64,000 nt of DNA from contig VJWN01000009.1 of the NCBI GenBank assembly GCA_007644065.1, positions 1,426,001 through 1,490,000 of the forward strand, in the 5' to 3' direction. Positions 38,832 to 50,387 of this stretch are shown piece by piece. Positions within the stretch are counted from its first letter, which is position 1; the number at the start of each line of letters is the position of its first letter. This DNA is from Margaritispora aquatica. Taxonomy: Eukaryota; Ascomycota; Leotiomycetes; Helotiales; Discinellaceae. The translations under genes and the position numbers were made by a program. The notes beneath the pieces were generated by a model. It was not told the DNA's origin and searched no databases. It saw only the letters and a list, made by a program, of their open reading frames with translations.

Positions 38832-40603
38832 TATTGCCAAATGTGTTTTGATGCTGGAATTAATTCAAAATAAAATAGTGTCGCAAGTGAGAAGACGCCA
38901 AGATCGAGGAGTAGATACAAATATAAACGAAAAGATAGGTAGGTGTACTTCGTACTGCTGAGCAAAGTGGGATGATTTCAAGACTGGAGACTCTCAAGAC
39001 ACACAACGCAAAAAAAAATCTCGCTTTGAGTTTACGAAGGCGATACCTCCTTAAGTATGTATACTCATCCCACCATCTTTTCACTTACATCCTCTCATAT
39101 CTGATCACTAACACGAAAATTGAGTATCAACACTTCCATGCTAAGAACAAAATTTTCAATTTGCAAACTCGCCTGCTACCCACTCTTTACCGTCAATACC
39201 CATCACGAATTCTCGCTTCTCCTACAATGCATATCTTATGGAGAATTTGCCTTGCTTACCATTGCACAGGATGGAATCAAGCTTTGATAGTCGTGATGGC
39301 GTGCGTCCACCCCTGAATTTGCTCATTGTAATTGGGTAATTCGCCCCACTTTCTGACATGTCGCCTCCCCTCTGCTCGCTTACACTATATATGGTTGTGG
39401 TATAAGGAAGAAGCGATCCAGCGCATTCTCTACCTAGAGAGTAATACTGTACTTCATCTGAATTTCAGGTCGTCCTACTTCCCCGTTGCACTGTCTTGTA
39501 TGTAAGTTTCTATGGGACGAGGAGACACTTTGAAAATAGCTTTGAAAGTAGTTTTGAAAGTAGTTGCTGAAACAAAGCCAACCAGATCTGTCCTGATACT
39601 GTTACGAAGAGAAACAGTTAGTTCCTCTTCATGACAGTTGCGCTGCAAGACCCCTCTCTTTATGTCTGGTTGGTTGTATATCTTTGAGCATGCTCAAGTC
39701 TAGCATCGATTCTCCTTAAATGGTTGCACTATTCTTGCTATTTTGATTGTCTGTTTTCTAGCTTTCTGCTTAAAATTGCATCTAAGATGTTCTTTCCGAC
39801 GGAGGCTTCCAGGATCATATCTTGACGCGGGCTACTGAATCGTTAACGCTATTTGTCTCCCGATGCCTATATTCAGAAGTCGAATAAAAAGTTATTTCAC
39901 TGGGATGAGTCCCGAATCATGCATCGCCAATCAAGACTCATGGAAACTTACATACCGACTTTTCGCAATTTCGTCCCAAGATGCATGCATTCAAGTCCGT
40001 GTTTGGATAATCTGTTTGGTGGCGTGTTGGTTTTGTGACGCAATTTGACACATTCAGAGAGGATGTTCTAGACTTGAAATGTACCAACCGTGTCTTTGCC
40101 TTGCGGAAGCAGATTTTACCCATCTTGATTTAGAAAATGCCTAGTTGCCGAGTTTTGAGGCGTGTTAGAAAATATTTACCGAAATTTTGCCAACGGCGAT
40201 ATCCCAAGATCCAAACGCAATGATCAGCTTCGCACAGACACTGCATGCTGATTGACACAAGCATATCCAAGTAACAATCATGTTTCACTCCGGAGCGAGA
40301 TTATGATGGCTTTCGTCCATTACCTCTTTAGCGGAACGTCAGTTTCAAGAGTGTCTGTTGTCTTGACCGACATCAGATTGAACCCACATGATGGCATTGG
40401 CTGTACACGATGTTTCTTGAGTGTGGAAACCATCGAGTCAGTTTACTTAATTACCGTTCAGACCTCGTTTTCTAGCTAACTATCAGACCCGTCATTAGAT
40501 TGTTTCATCTTGTTCTTTTTCTCTTCTATACCTAGCGTTCATCGCCTTGTTAACTTTTCCAGTCAACTGCCCATGGACTCTGTTTACTAGTCTCACATAC
40601 AAC
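38832..40603. other. Intergenic, 1.8 kb
   Basis: No credible gene. It contains three 12-bp tandem units (consensus CTTTGAAAGTAG) at 39528-39563. Confidence 0.5.
39528..39563. repeat. Three 12-bp tandem units
   Basis: Units start at 39528, 39540 and 39552 and differ at one or two bases (CTTTGAAAATAG, CTTTGAAAGTAG, TTTTGAAAGTAG). No function is evident. Confidence 0.7.
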
Positions 40604-42322
40604 ATGAGAGAAAGAGATTCTGAGGTATGTGATGCTATTAGGGTCTCTAAACACTTAAGCTGATTAAAACCCGAGTTTTTACCCGAAGTATGGATTCTGT
40701 ATGGAGTTGGAGTGCTTGTACTTCTTCTGAGATTTGCAACGAGAATCAAAACTGTTGGCGTCAGAAACTTCCAAGGCGATGACTACTTCAGTATCTTGAC
40801 TCTGACGTTCTTTACTATGGACGCAGCGACTGTCCACATAATCTGTAGGTTCTCTTAGACTCAAAGATACAGCCGAGCTCATAGAAATGCTAGATCACAC
40901 TGGGACGAATGTTGAGTCAAGCGTAGCTCAGAAGACTGCTAAATTGACAGCCTCCGAAATAAAAGCATACACTTTTGGCTCTAAGGAACAACTCCTGGCG
41001 TGGTATTCTTATACCGCACTTATATGGAGTATGAAAGCGACAATGCTATTCTTCTTCAATCGTCTCACGTACGACATTATTCCTTCGGTGTTAAGGCTGT
41101 TCTGACAAGATTACTTAGGGTTGGATTGTGGCAACATAAATACGTCAAATGGCTAGGACTTGCTTGTGGAGTTTCCTACTTAGCTGTAGTTCTTACGGTA
41201 TGGGAGTGTGATCACAGGTCCAACTCTAAATCGCTAATGGTGTGTCAAAGATCACCTTTGGGTGCTTTCCAACACAAAAGAACTGGCAGTAAGTAATTCT
41301 GTGTCCTTGGTGGTTTTGCTGACTTTTCTTGTAGAGTAGTACCAGACCCTGGAGGTAAGCAATGTTTCAACTGCTGATACCTTATTTCGCTAAATATTTG
41401 GCAGCGAAATGTACTCTCAAAATGCAGAACTTTTTGGTGACCGTTATACTTAACGTTATGTCAGTATTTCTTGCACTTTATGGGGGGATTACTAACCTGT
41501 AACAATAGTACTGATGCAGCCGTAAGTTAAATGGGTAGTGTTGAATAAACACATAACTAATTGCATAGATCTTGGCTATTCCTGTTCCATTGTTGTGGAA
41601 GCTCAAGGTCCCTGTTCGAAAGTACTTGTCATCTCTCTTTATCACTGAAATTTCTCTAATCAATGCTTAAGGAAGATCATCATCGGTGCCCTTCTCTGCT
41701 CTGGTCTTTTCGTCATTGCAGCCGCTATCGTTCGCGTAGTCCTCACACTTGGTACAAATCCTTCTGCTCTCAACATCAACCGCTGGTACGTCAAAGTCAC
41801 TACTATACTCTTCCCGAATAATCTGTAACTAATATGGAAAGGGGTGTACGCGAAACAATTGTAGGAATAGTAACCATTAACCTACCGATCCTCAAGCCTC
41901 TTTTCAGCACTCAATTTTGGTCCCTGAAATCATTTGCCCATGCCTCCCTCTCTTACGGCAATACCCACAATCTCGCAGACTCAGAATCTCGTTTCGAGAT
42001 GAATAAAAACACTGTCTCAAAAGCCAGGTCTCACAAACGGTCACATTCAAGCCAGTCTGATGATGACGACCTGGAGCCTGTAGTTGCCGCTCAGAGGAAG
42101 AGCATGGAGACGGATACGGACAGGCGTAACGATAGCTTGACAAGAACAGGGAGTGAGGACCTAATTTTCAAAGGGAAAATCGATGCAGGTGGTGTAAAGG
42201 TATCCACAACTCTGAGTGTTGAGACTGAGGATGTTGAGAAGGGATTGAGAGGTATTGATCCGTGGCAGGAAAGGGGGATGGGCGTTTCGAGTAAGGTTAC
42301 AGTAAATAATAATTTCAAGTAA
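40604..42322 (+). CDS. PTH11-like rhodopsin-fold membrane protein (Fung_rhodopsin family)
   Basis: I assembled eleven exons: 40604..40624, 40676..40844, 40894..41068, 41119..41197, 41251..41288, 41335..41354, 41405..41459, 41509..41521, 41569..41621, 41672..41785 and 41842..42322. All phases agree and give 405 residues. Family blocks appear in order: FLPEVWILYGVGVLVLLLRF, FQGDDYFSILTLTFF, HTGTN, EQLLAWYSYTALIWSMKATM, GCFPTQKNWQVVPDPG, KCTLKMQNF, TDAAILAIPVPLLWKLKVP and NRWGVRETIVGIVTINLPIL. Seven membrane helices are expected, followed by a polar cytoplasmic tail. Some relatives are receptors in plant-pathogenic fungi; the ligand here is unknown. Two exons are only 20 and 13 nt. Confidence 0.86.
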
Positions 42323-42944
42323 TGGGAGAATCCTGTCTCTGTACTACTTAAAGAAAGTTTCTTTTCATGAAGGAAGAGAGTTAATAATCGCTAGCATACA
42401 TCCCACCCATAGGGGGATTTCATTGTGAACAAAAGCAAGGAGAGAAAACGTGCATGAAGTGAAGTCGTTGACTGATGTCTCAGAGCCATTATAATCACAT
42501 CAAGAAGAGAATCTCCAATTGAACTAGAATATGCATGCACTCATTTGCATAGAAGGATACTCACATCATGAACTAAGAACAAGACGTTTCTGCTGGGAAT
42601 GTTACCAACTCTTGAACCAAACCTCAGCCTCCTAAAAACGTTGTTAGCAGCAATATTCTCATCGGGAATCACTTACACTAGTAATAAGGCAATTACTAAA
42701 ATCAGCACAACCTGTCCTCATTCACTCCATTTCTAGTAGAGTCCAAGAAAAAGTCGCTGATTCGTCAATTTACCGAGGCAGCTTTAACCCTAGAACGGTT
42801 TTCAGCTCCAGGCATCTTTCAACAACATCAATGTGTCTGTATAATTCTGGAAAGCTCACCTACCATCCCTCAAACTTTTAGAGAGCTTAATTTCTAGACT
42901 TGTGCCTCGATATTAAGCACAAGTATCATAATATCGCAACCAGC
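42323..42944. other. Intergenic, no gene seen
   Basis: Upstream region of the 431-residue unknown protein. Confidence 0.5.
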
Positions 42945-44240
42945 ATGTTGCTAAAACTCAAGACCGTCTCACCCTCCTCGCTCCCACCCATCGACTCTAG
43001 CTGCACATCCAGTGATATCCACGCCTCCAGTATCCCTGTTTCCTCAGATCAACGGGACCACTACCTCGAGGATACATCTCTGGTCCCACCACCATTGGTA
43101 TCATGCTCACCCTTCGTGCCTCACCCTCTTGTTGAGCACCTGATGCGAAACAAAAAGCACATGGCTATCAATGTCAAGTTCTCACCATGGTCCGGACGCG
43201 ATCAAATCACAAACATGGAAGGTGCTCTCCACAGTTTTGTCACGCCAGTCATTCCAAGATGTGAGATGGTTGGCGACTATTTGTACAGGAATGGGCATGG
43301 AGTTGCATATTTTGGTCCTACAACGGATAAACTTGGAAAGAGGGTCAAATTCACAAGAAGCGTGGTATTGAGCGCAAGCATTCAGCTCGATTTTGAGACG
43401 GAGGCAGTTATGGTTGCTGCATCGAAGCTTGGAAGTGAGGAAGTGATTGGGAGGAATTTATTGGAGGGGGACTTCAAAATCTTGAGTATTGAATCAAAGC
43501 AGGTTACAGAAGAGAGACAGATGTACGATGCAGCACTAAAGGCACACATGGTGTATCACTTAATCTCTTCGCATTCACTTCCTTCAAAAAAACACGTCAA
43601 AACTCAGGACAAGCTCCCATCGAACGCCACTATTGCCTTACTCGATGATTTAATCTGTAAGCCAGACGATCCAGCAAAGCATTTACAGGGCAAGTTCCTA
43701 GAGCGGGGAACTACATTGTTGAGCCTAGAGCTTCTCTACAGCGCAGCTGTACAGCAAGCCATAAACGAGTTCTCAGCTCTTGAAGCACTTTGTCCGCAGG
43801 GTTACATATACACCTACGACCCCGCCTCGATATTCGCCCGCGAGATTGGGTCTAAGATTCTAAATCGTCTCATGCTCGCTGCTATGCGTAGCCTGTCAGC
43901 CCACAATATCTTCACCAACATGAGGATCTTTGGCTTTAACGAGTACGCTGACCCTGGTATCATGCCTCTTGTTCACAAAGCATTGAAAGAACAGACTCAT
44001 GTTAGGGTACTGAGGAAAGACGATCTGTTTCAAGGAAGGGGAAAGCTGTTTGATGTTTCGAAATATGGACATGAAGTGGCTGGAGCGATGTTGGTGGTAC
44101 ATAATAATAGTGATGCATTTGGGCAGAATATAGAGACTGAGGGGATGGGTGGAAGCTTGGATGGAGCTGTGGGTGCTAGTTCAAGCGCTGCTGCTAGCTT
44201 GGAGAGGGCGAGGGAGGATCTGGTGGATTTTGTGTGTTGA
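42945..44240 (+). CDS. Unrecognised 431-residue protein
   Basis: Single exon from the first in-frame ATG at 42945. The first 60 residues are Ser/Pro-rich. The rest is well-ordered in composition, with FSPWSGRDQITNMEGALHSF, YLYRNGHGVAYFGPTTDKLG, YIYTYDPASIFAREIG, NMRIFGFNEYADPGIMPLV and VRVLRKDDLFQGRGKLFDV. The tail EGMGGSLDGAVGASSSAAAS is followed by a charged end (ERAREDLVDFVC). I see no signal peptide or membrane helix and cannot name the family. The conserved-looking aromatic and Asp/Glu-rich blocks suggest an enzyme, which is only inference. Confidence 0.72.
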   Translation: MLLKLKTVSPSSLPPIDSSCTSSDIHASSIPVSSDQRDHYLEDTSLVPPPLVSCSPFVPHPLVEHLMRNKKHMAINVKFSPWSGRDQITNMEGALHSFVTPVIPRCEMVGDYLYRNGHGVAYFGPTTDKLGKRVKFTRSVVLSASIQLDFETEAVMVAASKLGSEEVIGRNLLEGDFKILSIESKQVTEERQMYDAALKAHMVYHLISSHSLPSKKHVKTQDKLPSNATIALLDDLICKPDDPAKHLQGKFLERGTTLLSLELLYSAAVQQAINEFSALEALCPQGYIYTYDPASIFAREIGSKILNRLMLAAMRSLSAHNIFTNMRIFGFNEYADPGIMPLVHKALKEQTHVRVLRKDDLFQGRGKLFDVSKYGHEVAGAMLVVHNNSDAFGQNIETEGMGGSLDGAVGASSSAAASLERAREDLVDFVC

Positions 44241-45344
44241 GTGTGTATATTTGGATTGGGCTTCGAGGCGATGGCATCTAGGTCATAGAATATTCAAGAC
44301 TTAAACTCGCAACAGGAACTTGGCATTTTGTACTCGATATACAACACTGTTGGTGTTAACTCTGACTTGAATACAATATGATTTCGTTTACGGAGTATAT
44401 CCTTAAAGTAGAAATCCATATGTTGTACTAAATATCTGTTAGATACCTGGATAGTTGGATCTAACCGCCCCCTGTATGGATAGCCAGCATGCTGAAAGCC
44501 TATAATGGAAAGTTCCAGTGCTATATTTTCAATAAGCGGATAGTAGATAGAACGTCAGTGAAGTGCTTCGCCTAAAGATATAATTAAAAAAATAACAACT
44601 TCGTTCTATAAGTAGCCCACTTCCACATATAAGCAAGGCAAGTAAGATAAAGAGCTTTCGAACGCCGGCAAATGTAGGACTTCGACAGAATGTATTTAAA
44701 TACAAGAAATAAGCAGCAAGTGATGTCATTTGGTTAACTCGAACCTAAGATGAAAAACATAAAAAGGCGTTTATGCCCCCTGTAGTTAAGCATCAAGGTT
44801 AGGTTTGCATCTGTCGCTTCAATAGTTGTATTGAAGCTTTAGACTGAAAGCACCTAGATCCGAAGTCACTTTTCAGAAGCATCAAAACTTATATATTCCA
44901 GAAAATAACCATAACACAAAGTAGCTACAACATTTGCTGGCTAGAAATTAACAGAATAAAAGGCACCCCCATGACTAAGATATGAAGTATAGCAACACAA
45001 AATGTGACGATCTACTAAGGAACTAAAGTAGTATTAATAGCAGAGGTACACGGATGTGCTTGGCGTGAACGGCTCGGTTATTTAGTGCCCGCAATTAGGG
45101 GCCTCCGCCGACGTTTCATCAAAGAGCTGTGTGAGCTTGTCTCAACTCGCGAGACAACAACTCTCCGTCCTCTTCCTCCACTATTCTTTGTCGCCGTCCT
45201 TGTCCTCTCTTCTCTGTCCTTACGTCCAGCTCTTATTTCTCCAATACTCGTACCAGTATTCCTCTCTACCTCTCGTTTTACCTATCTTCATACTCATTCT
45301 CCCTTTGATCCCAAATCAGCAAGGCTGACATTGCAACCGAAGAC
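44241..45344. other. AT-rich intergenic region
   Basis: Upstream region of the eIF4E-like gene; the final 200 bp are a C/T-rich tract typical of a 5' UTR. No credible gene is seen. Confidence 0.5.
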
Positions 45345-46201
45345 ATGGCACTGAGACCATCACTTTTGACGCGGGGACTGTCGAGCGCAAACGGCAGTGG
45401 AGATACTGGTTCTCCAGCTGAACAGAGAGATGATGCTAAGAAGAATATGCTGAAAGCTATGCGGCCTTTACCTACACAGCATTACTGGAACGTGTACTTT
45501 GACAGGTATGTCCCATGTCCTCACTCACCCCACTTCCCCAGCTCTCCGCAACCATAATCCAAACCACTCACTAATTCAAAACCTCTCAGGCAGCAGAAAG
45601 AGCAGGCCAAAACCGCAGATGGAAACTACACTGCAACTTTGGAGCAGCTAGGCGCACAAATCGAATCGGTGCAGGATTTCTGGCGGTACAACAATAACAC
45701 ACCAGTGGACCAGATCAAGATGCGCGAGAGCATTTACTTGTTCAAACAGGGGTTTCAGCCAGTATGGGAGGATAGGCGGAATATCAACGGAGGGAGTTGG
45801 ACGTTTAGGGTTCCAAAGGCCAACGGGCCTGATTTCTGGACGAGAGTCCAGTTGATGGCTATCGGGGAAAAGTTGCAAAGTTGTCTGGATACTGGTTTGT
45901 TCTCCCTTATTCGAATCCGTGGGGGGTCTGGAAGAGATGCTGATGTAATATAGGTGACCAATTGTGTGGTGTTGGTCTCTCGGTTCGCTTCAACTCACAT
46001 CTGATCTCTGTCTGGCATCGAGACGGCTCTAACAAGAAATCCATCGATGCTATATTGGTTACGGTTCTAGAAGAGCTACCTACGGAGTTAAAGCCTAAGC
46101 CAGATAACTACTTCTACAAGAAGCATTCTGACCATGCTGGATTCAAGGCCCCAGAGCCTGCTAAGACGACTTTGCCTATTCCTTCTATTCAGGCACCGTG
46201 A
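45345..46201 (+). CDS. Class II eIF4E-type cap-binding protein (4EHP/nCBP-like)
   Basis: Three exons, 45345..45505, 45590..45894 and 45954..46201, give 237 residues. The eIF4E fold is evident: PLPTQHYWNVYFDR, SVQDFWRYNNNTP, LFKQGFQPVWEDRRNINGGS, CGVGLSVRFNSHLISVWHRD. The second cap-stacking tryptophan is present in VWEDRRN. At the position of the first one (the KTWQ region of canonical eIF4E) the sequence reads GNYTATL, so Tyr replaces Trp as in class II proteins. These proteins bind the mRNA cap but often do not support eIF4G-dependent initiation and can repress translation. Confidence 0.88.
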
Positions 46202-46608
46202 TCAAGGTTGCATGATACCCAAGGTCTCCCGAAGAGATGACCAGCGTATGCTCAGTTAGTATATACTATAGGAGATTATGGATGGAAATATAAGAAGCAT
46301 TTTGTATGCGAAATCCTCAAGGTTCAAATGGTGTTCATAAATTTTGCATTTCCTCGGCGTTTTTAGTAGTTAGAATGGAACAGATGTCGGTCTGGATTCA
46401 TGAATATCCGCCAAACACATACTCAAACTCAAATTCTCATTTCGGATTTCCATCCTCAACGGTCATGAATCTTGACCTTCATGAAACTCACAATCCATTG
46501 CGCCCAAAAAAGACCTGCCAACCAAACCGAGACGCCACGCTCCCAAATCAGTAAGTACAAGAAGCACACTTCCCATCCCTAGTACAACCACAATTATAAC
46601 GGTCACCC
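46202..46608. other. Convergent intergenic region, no gene seen
   Basis: Lies between the 3' ends of the eIF4E-like and EF-hand genes. Confidence 0.5.
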
Positions 46609-47306
46609 TCACCGCCAAATCCCTGCCCTCCTCATCACGCCCTCGAACTCATCCCTCTCAACCCCCTTCCCAACCCCCGCACCCCCATTCGCCTCTAGAA
46701 TCATATCTCTCAAGACTTCCTCGCTGACTTCCTCCTTCAGCAGCTTCGCGACCCTCTTTAAGGTCGCCATGGTGATCTTGCCCTCCCCATTCGACGCAAA
46801 CAGCCTGAACGCCTCGTCCACCTCCTCGTTGTGCGAATCCGAGGTCCGCGACCGCGAGTGGAATTTCAATGCGCAGATGGCGACGAAGGAGCTGTAGAGC
46901 GCGAAGCCATCGTCCTCAGGGTCGAGGATCGAGGTAAATTCCTCGAGCTCGGTGGGAGATGGAGGGATGCCTAGTGCGCTAGAAGTATCGAGTGTTAGTG
47001 TTAGTGTTTTTTGTTTTGATTTGGCGGGGTGGTCCTTGGGTAAGGGAAGTGCGTACATCATTGCCCTCCTGACATCGCGGATTGGAATTGTCTTCTCCTT
47101 CTCACCCTTGGTCTTCTGCGCGAATAGCTCAAAGGCTTCTTTGATTTCGGTCTCCTCTGCAGCCGTGATATTGTGTTCTTTCGCGAGTTTGGATTGACGT
47201 GCCTTCGGGGCAGCGTTGCCTTCCAAAGGCGAGGCGGCGCGCCGTTTTACTGGCTAGGTATTGTTAGCTCTATCGATGATAAGAACTAAAGTCAGTAATG
47301 TACCAT
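46609..47306 (-). CDS. EF-hand protein with degenerate loops (calmodulin/centrin-like)
   Basis: I read three exons, 47304..47306 (the ATG alone), 47057..47253 and 46609..46978, giving 189 residues. The spliced join RRAMIALGIPPSPTELEEF restores the usual helix-loop-helix spacing of calmodulin-like proteins. The second intron is 78 nt, a multiple of three, and has no in-frame stop, so unspliced RNA would still encode a protein 26 residues longer. Loops such as LDPEDDGFALYSSF retain some acidic positions but lack the full Ca-binding pattern. The basic N-terminus (PVKRRAASP) resembles centrin-type tails. Function cannot be fixed from sequence. Confidence 0.75.
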
Positions 47307-48224
47307 TGTATCAAGTTAGTCGTAGATAATGTGAAAAGAAAACGGCGATTGAGATGGATATTCGTTAATGACGAAAGATCAGCCTGGCTTTCGAATCGAC
47401 GCGAGGCTGAACAAAGCTGGTATGAATCAGCCAATTGGAAACAGGCAACAACAAGCGAAGCTAGAAAGCACGCTAGTGATGCAGGTCAAAAAGTTTCGAA
47501 TTTTCGTCCTCTTCACTTCCTCATCTCAATGCTTCTTTACTTTTTCCAATGCTGCCTTCTATGATAGAACAGTGTATGCTTGACAGATATGTGACGAAGT
47601 TAGCATTTGTTACTCCATGGTACGAGAGACTCTTTCGATTTGAAGAGGCTATCTCATGCAGGCTTTTCGATTCGAACCACCATTCAAGACAAGCCAGCAT
47701 ACTTGAAGAACATCTGTCGCTTGCATATCTGGGGAGCAACACTCTGGCAGTATAAAATAAGATAGGGAATATGTGAGTATCCCACGGGAGGAGCAAGGGA
47801 TGGGGATTAAGGGAATGGAACGGAGGAAAGCTGCTTCAAAATTAAAATGCTAGAGCCCGCCGGTGTCTTTTCTAGACCGTGCGAGTGTGGACAATGAAGC
47901 AAGAGGGATGTCCGGTCGAGATTTTGATTCTTCGAGACCTTTCCTGGAGTACTCCGTCCTCTGGACCCTGTTTATGGGTTTGGAGAATGGTGCTTTGGGC
48001 ATACATATTAGATACGATGAGCATTCTGAAGAAAGAACGAGGAAATGAAATCTTTGAATACAATTTTGAACTGTGATTTTTAGTCATTATTTCTTGCCAA
48101 ATGATGCCACGATGTCTTGCGAGATTTATATGTAAAGGGCAAAGGCTTTTGTCATAATATTTATACATATGTACAGCGTTACTTTTCTATCATACAATCC
48201 TACATTGAGCAGTGCCCTAGTCCA
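47307..48224. other. Intergenic, no gene seen
   Basis: Between the EF-hand gene promoter and the 3' end of COQ3. Only short frames are present. Confidence 0.5.
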
Positions 48225-49103
48225 TCATACAGTATCCTTCCTGATTCCAAAGAAGTAGTTTCCCACCTTTTCACTCTGGGGAACCTCCTTCCATCCAAAC
48301 CCAGGCACATACACCACACCCATAACCCGAGGACTATTCCAGCCTCTCTCCTTGAGGAAATATCCTCGCAGCTCATCCTCATTAATGTACTTGTCCCAAT
48401 CATGGGTTCCTCTCGGCACTATCCTAGCGATGTCCTCTGCTACCAGCTTCGTTGTGACCCAACTCATCCATGTTCTGGCAATGGTGCTCATCACTATCCA
48501 ACCTCCAGGCTTGACAAACGGTGCACAAGCATCCAGGAATTCCGACGGATGTGTGATGTGCTCAATCACCTCGAATAGAGATAGGACATCATACTGCCCC
48601 TCTACCGTCTTCGGTATTGGCAGTCCTTCGATTGAGGTATTCAGATACGTCAACTTCCCACTCAACGCTGGGTCCTTTTTCGCATGAGCCTTTGCAACAT
48701 CCAAAACTACCGGACTTGGATCAATAGCCGTGACACTGCCAGTGCTCGTCAATCTCGCTGCACTCTCTGCAAAGATCCCTCCTCCACATCCAATATCTAG
48801 ATATTTGATACCCTCCGTAGGCGCAGGCGTAGGTTGTGAGGAATGACAGCCACGAATAAAGTCATGTCGTAAAGGATTCATGAGATGCAGCAGTCTCGAG
48901 GACCCATGTGGATCCCACCATGTTGAAGCCAGAGCATTGAAATGCGATACTTCCTCCGGGTTAACGCTTGATTTTGCACCTGTGCCAGCACCGGTGCTCT
49001 GCCATCGGAATTGGTTCTGCACGAAGCGTGGGGCGGTCCGCAGAAGGAGGTTGAGGTTCCGAATGGATGTTGGGCGGAGCGGAGATGCCATTGTCGTCGG
49101 CAT
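48225..49103 (-). CDS. COQ3: Ubiquinone biosynthesis O-methyltransferase
   Basis: A SAM-dependent enzyme of the mitochondrial matrix side of the inner membrane, performing both O-methylations in ubiquinone synthesis. Single exon, 292 residues. The Arg-rich, acid-poor N-terminus (about residues 1-45) looks like a mitochondrial presequence. The SAM motif I is YLDIGCGGGIFAE near residues 101-113. The UbiG/Coq3 blocks HFNALASTWWDPHGSSRLLH, LMNPLRHDFI, FEVIEHITHPSEFL and RTWMSWVTTKLVAEDIARIV are intact. A second in-frame ATG four codons in (MASPLRPTS) is an alternative start. It is divergent from RIB3. Confidence 0.94.
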   Translation of the reverse strand: MPTTMASPLRPTSIRNLNLLLRTAPRFVQNQFRWQSTGAGTGAKSSVNPEEVSHFNALASTWWDPHGSSRLLHLMNPLRHDFIRGCHSSQPTPAPTEGIKYLDIGCGGGIFAESAARLTSTGSVTAIDPSPVVLDVAKAHAKKDPALSGKLTYLNTSIEGLPIPKTVEGQYDVLSLFEVIEHITHPSEFLDACAPFVKPGGWIVMSTIARTWMSWVTTKLVAEDIARIVPRGTHDWDKYINEDELRGYFLKERGWNSPRVMGVVYVPGFGWKEVPQSEKVGNYFFGIRKDTV

Positions 49104-49624
49104 CTTGAGATGCTTCCTACTCGTAAGCAGGATCTAATGTCCTGGCGATGTATTGGTGGTGGTGGTGCTACAGCTCAGGTGTTTGCTGACTACGAGATTT
49201 CCAAGGTCACTGTAAGCTGCCCGAATTGGCCCCTGCTCCCAGCGCCTCGCGTTCGGGAATCCAGGCCTCGGTAACTAAACGGACCCTGTAAATCATGAAT
49301 CGTCATGTAATCAAGAGCACATGCAGTATCCCAGCACCCCATCATCCCATCCCATCTTGCAGCTGTCCGGAGGGGAATCGGCATTGGTTTGTAAAAAGTT
49401 AGAAAACCCTATGTACTTCTGCTTGATTCTCTTTCTTCTCTGAATACCTGTACTTTTTGAACAAATCTTCTCTCTCTGGCCCTACATTGCGTACATTGTT
49501 GAGCATACACTTCAAATTCTAGACCCCACCTCCCTTCAATTCCATAGAGCCGGTGTCAAGCGGGGTGTATTTTCTTACGAGTGAAAGAGTCACAAAATAT
49601 CAATTCAACGCCATATTCACGACA
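49104..49624. promoter_or_regulatory. Shared upstream region of COQ3 and RIB3
   Basis: A 521-bp divergent region holding both promoters; no named element is recognised. Confidence 0.4.
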
Positions 49625-50387
49625 ATGCCTGTACCAGAGATCGCACATGCCTTCGACTCGATAGAGGATACCATTCAAGCTTTTAGTAAGCAATTCCCAA
49701 TCTCTCTGTTCCAATTCCTAAATTCTCAGTAACTAACAGTAAGCAGAGAATGGCGAGTTCATAGTAGTCCTCGATGACCTCTCAAGAGAAAACGAGGGCG
49801 ACCTCATCATTGCCGCCTCAGATATGACGACTGAGAAGATGGCATTCATGGTCCGATACACCTCTGGGTTGATATGCACACCAATGACTCCAGCTCTCAC
49901 CCAATCCCTCGATCTGCCGCAGATGGTGACAAGCAACGAGGACCCAAACAGGACCGCGTATACGATCTCTGTGGACACCAATTCGCCTGAAACGACAACG
50001 GGGATCAGCGCACATGATCGTGCGCTGACCTGCCGGACATTGGCTAGCAAGGACGCAACGAGAGAGAGCTTCAGGAGACCGGGACATGTCTTCCCGCTGA
50101 GAGCGAGGGAGGGAGGTGTGAGGGAAAGAACTGGACACACGGAGGCTGCGGTAGAGTTCTGCAGATTGGCTGGAAAGCCATTGGTTGGTGTTATTTGCGA
50201 GATGGTGGAGGATGGCGAGGAAGTGGTCGGTCAGGCTATCATGAAGGAGCCTGGTATGATGAGGCGGGATGGGTGTTTGGCTTTTGGGAGGAAGTGGGGA
50301 TTAAAGGTTTGTACCATTGAGGATTTGGTATTGTACGTTGAGCGGACAGAGGGCAAGCTGAAGTCTACGAATGGGTCGAAGTATTAG
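49625..50387 (+). CDS. RIB3: 3,4-dihydroxy-2-butanone-4-phosphate synthase
   Basis: Converts ribulose 5-phosphate to the four-carbon precursor of the riboflavin xylene ring, releasing formate. Two exons, 49625..49685 and 49747..50387, give 233 residues, the usual length for the monofunctional fungal enzyme. The acidic catalytic loop VVLDDLSRENEGDLIIAASD is intact. So are FMVRYTSGLICTPM, SVDTNSPETTTGISAHDRAL, RPGHVFPLRAREGG, and RTGHTEAAVEFCRLAG. A short first exon of 61 nt with donor GTAAGC joins in frame. Confidence 0.95.
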
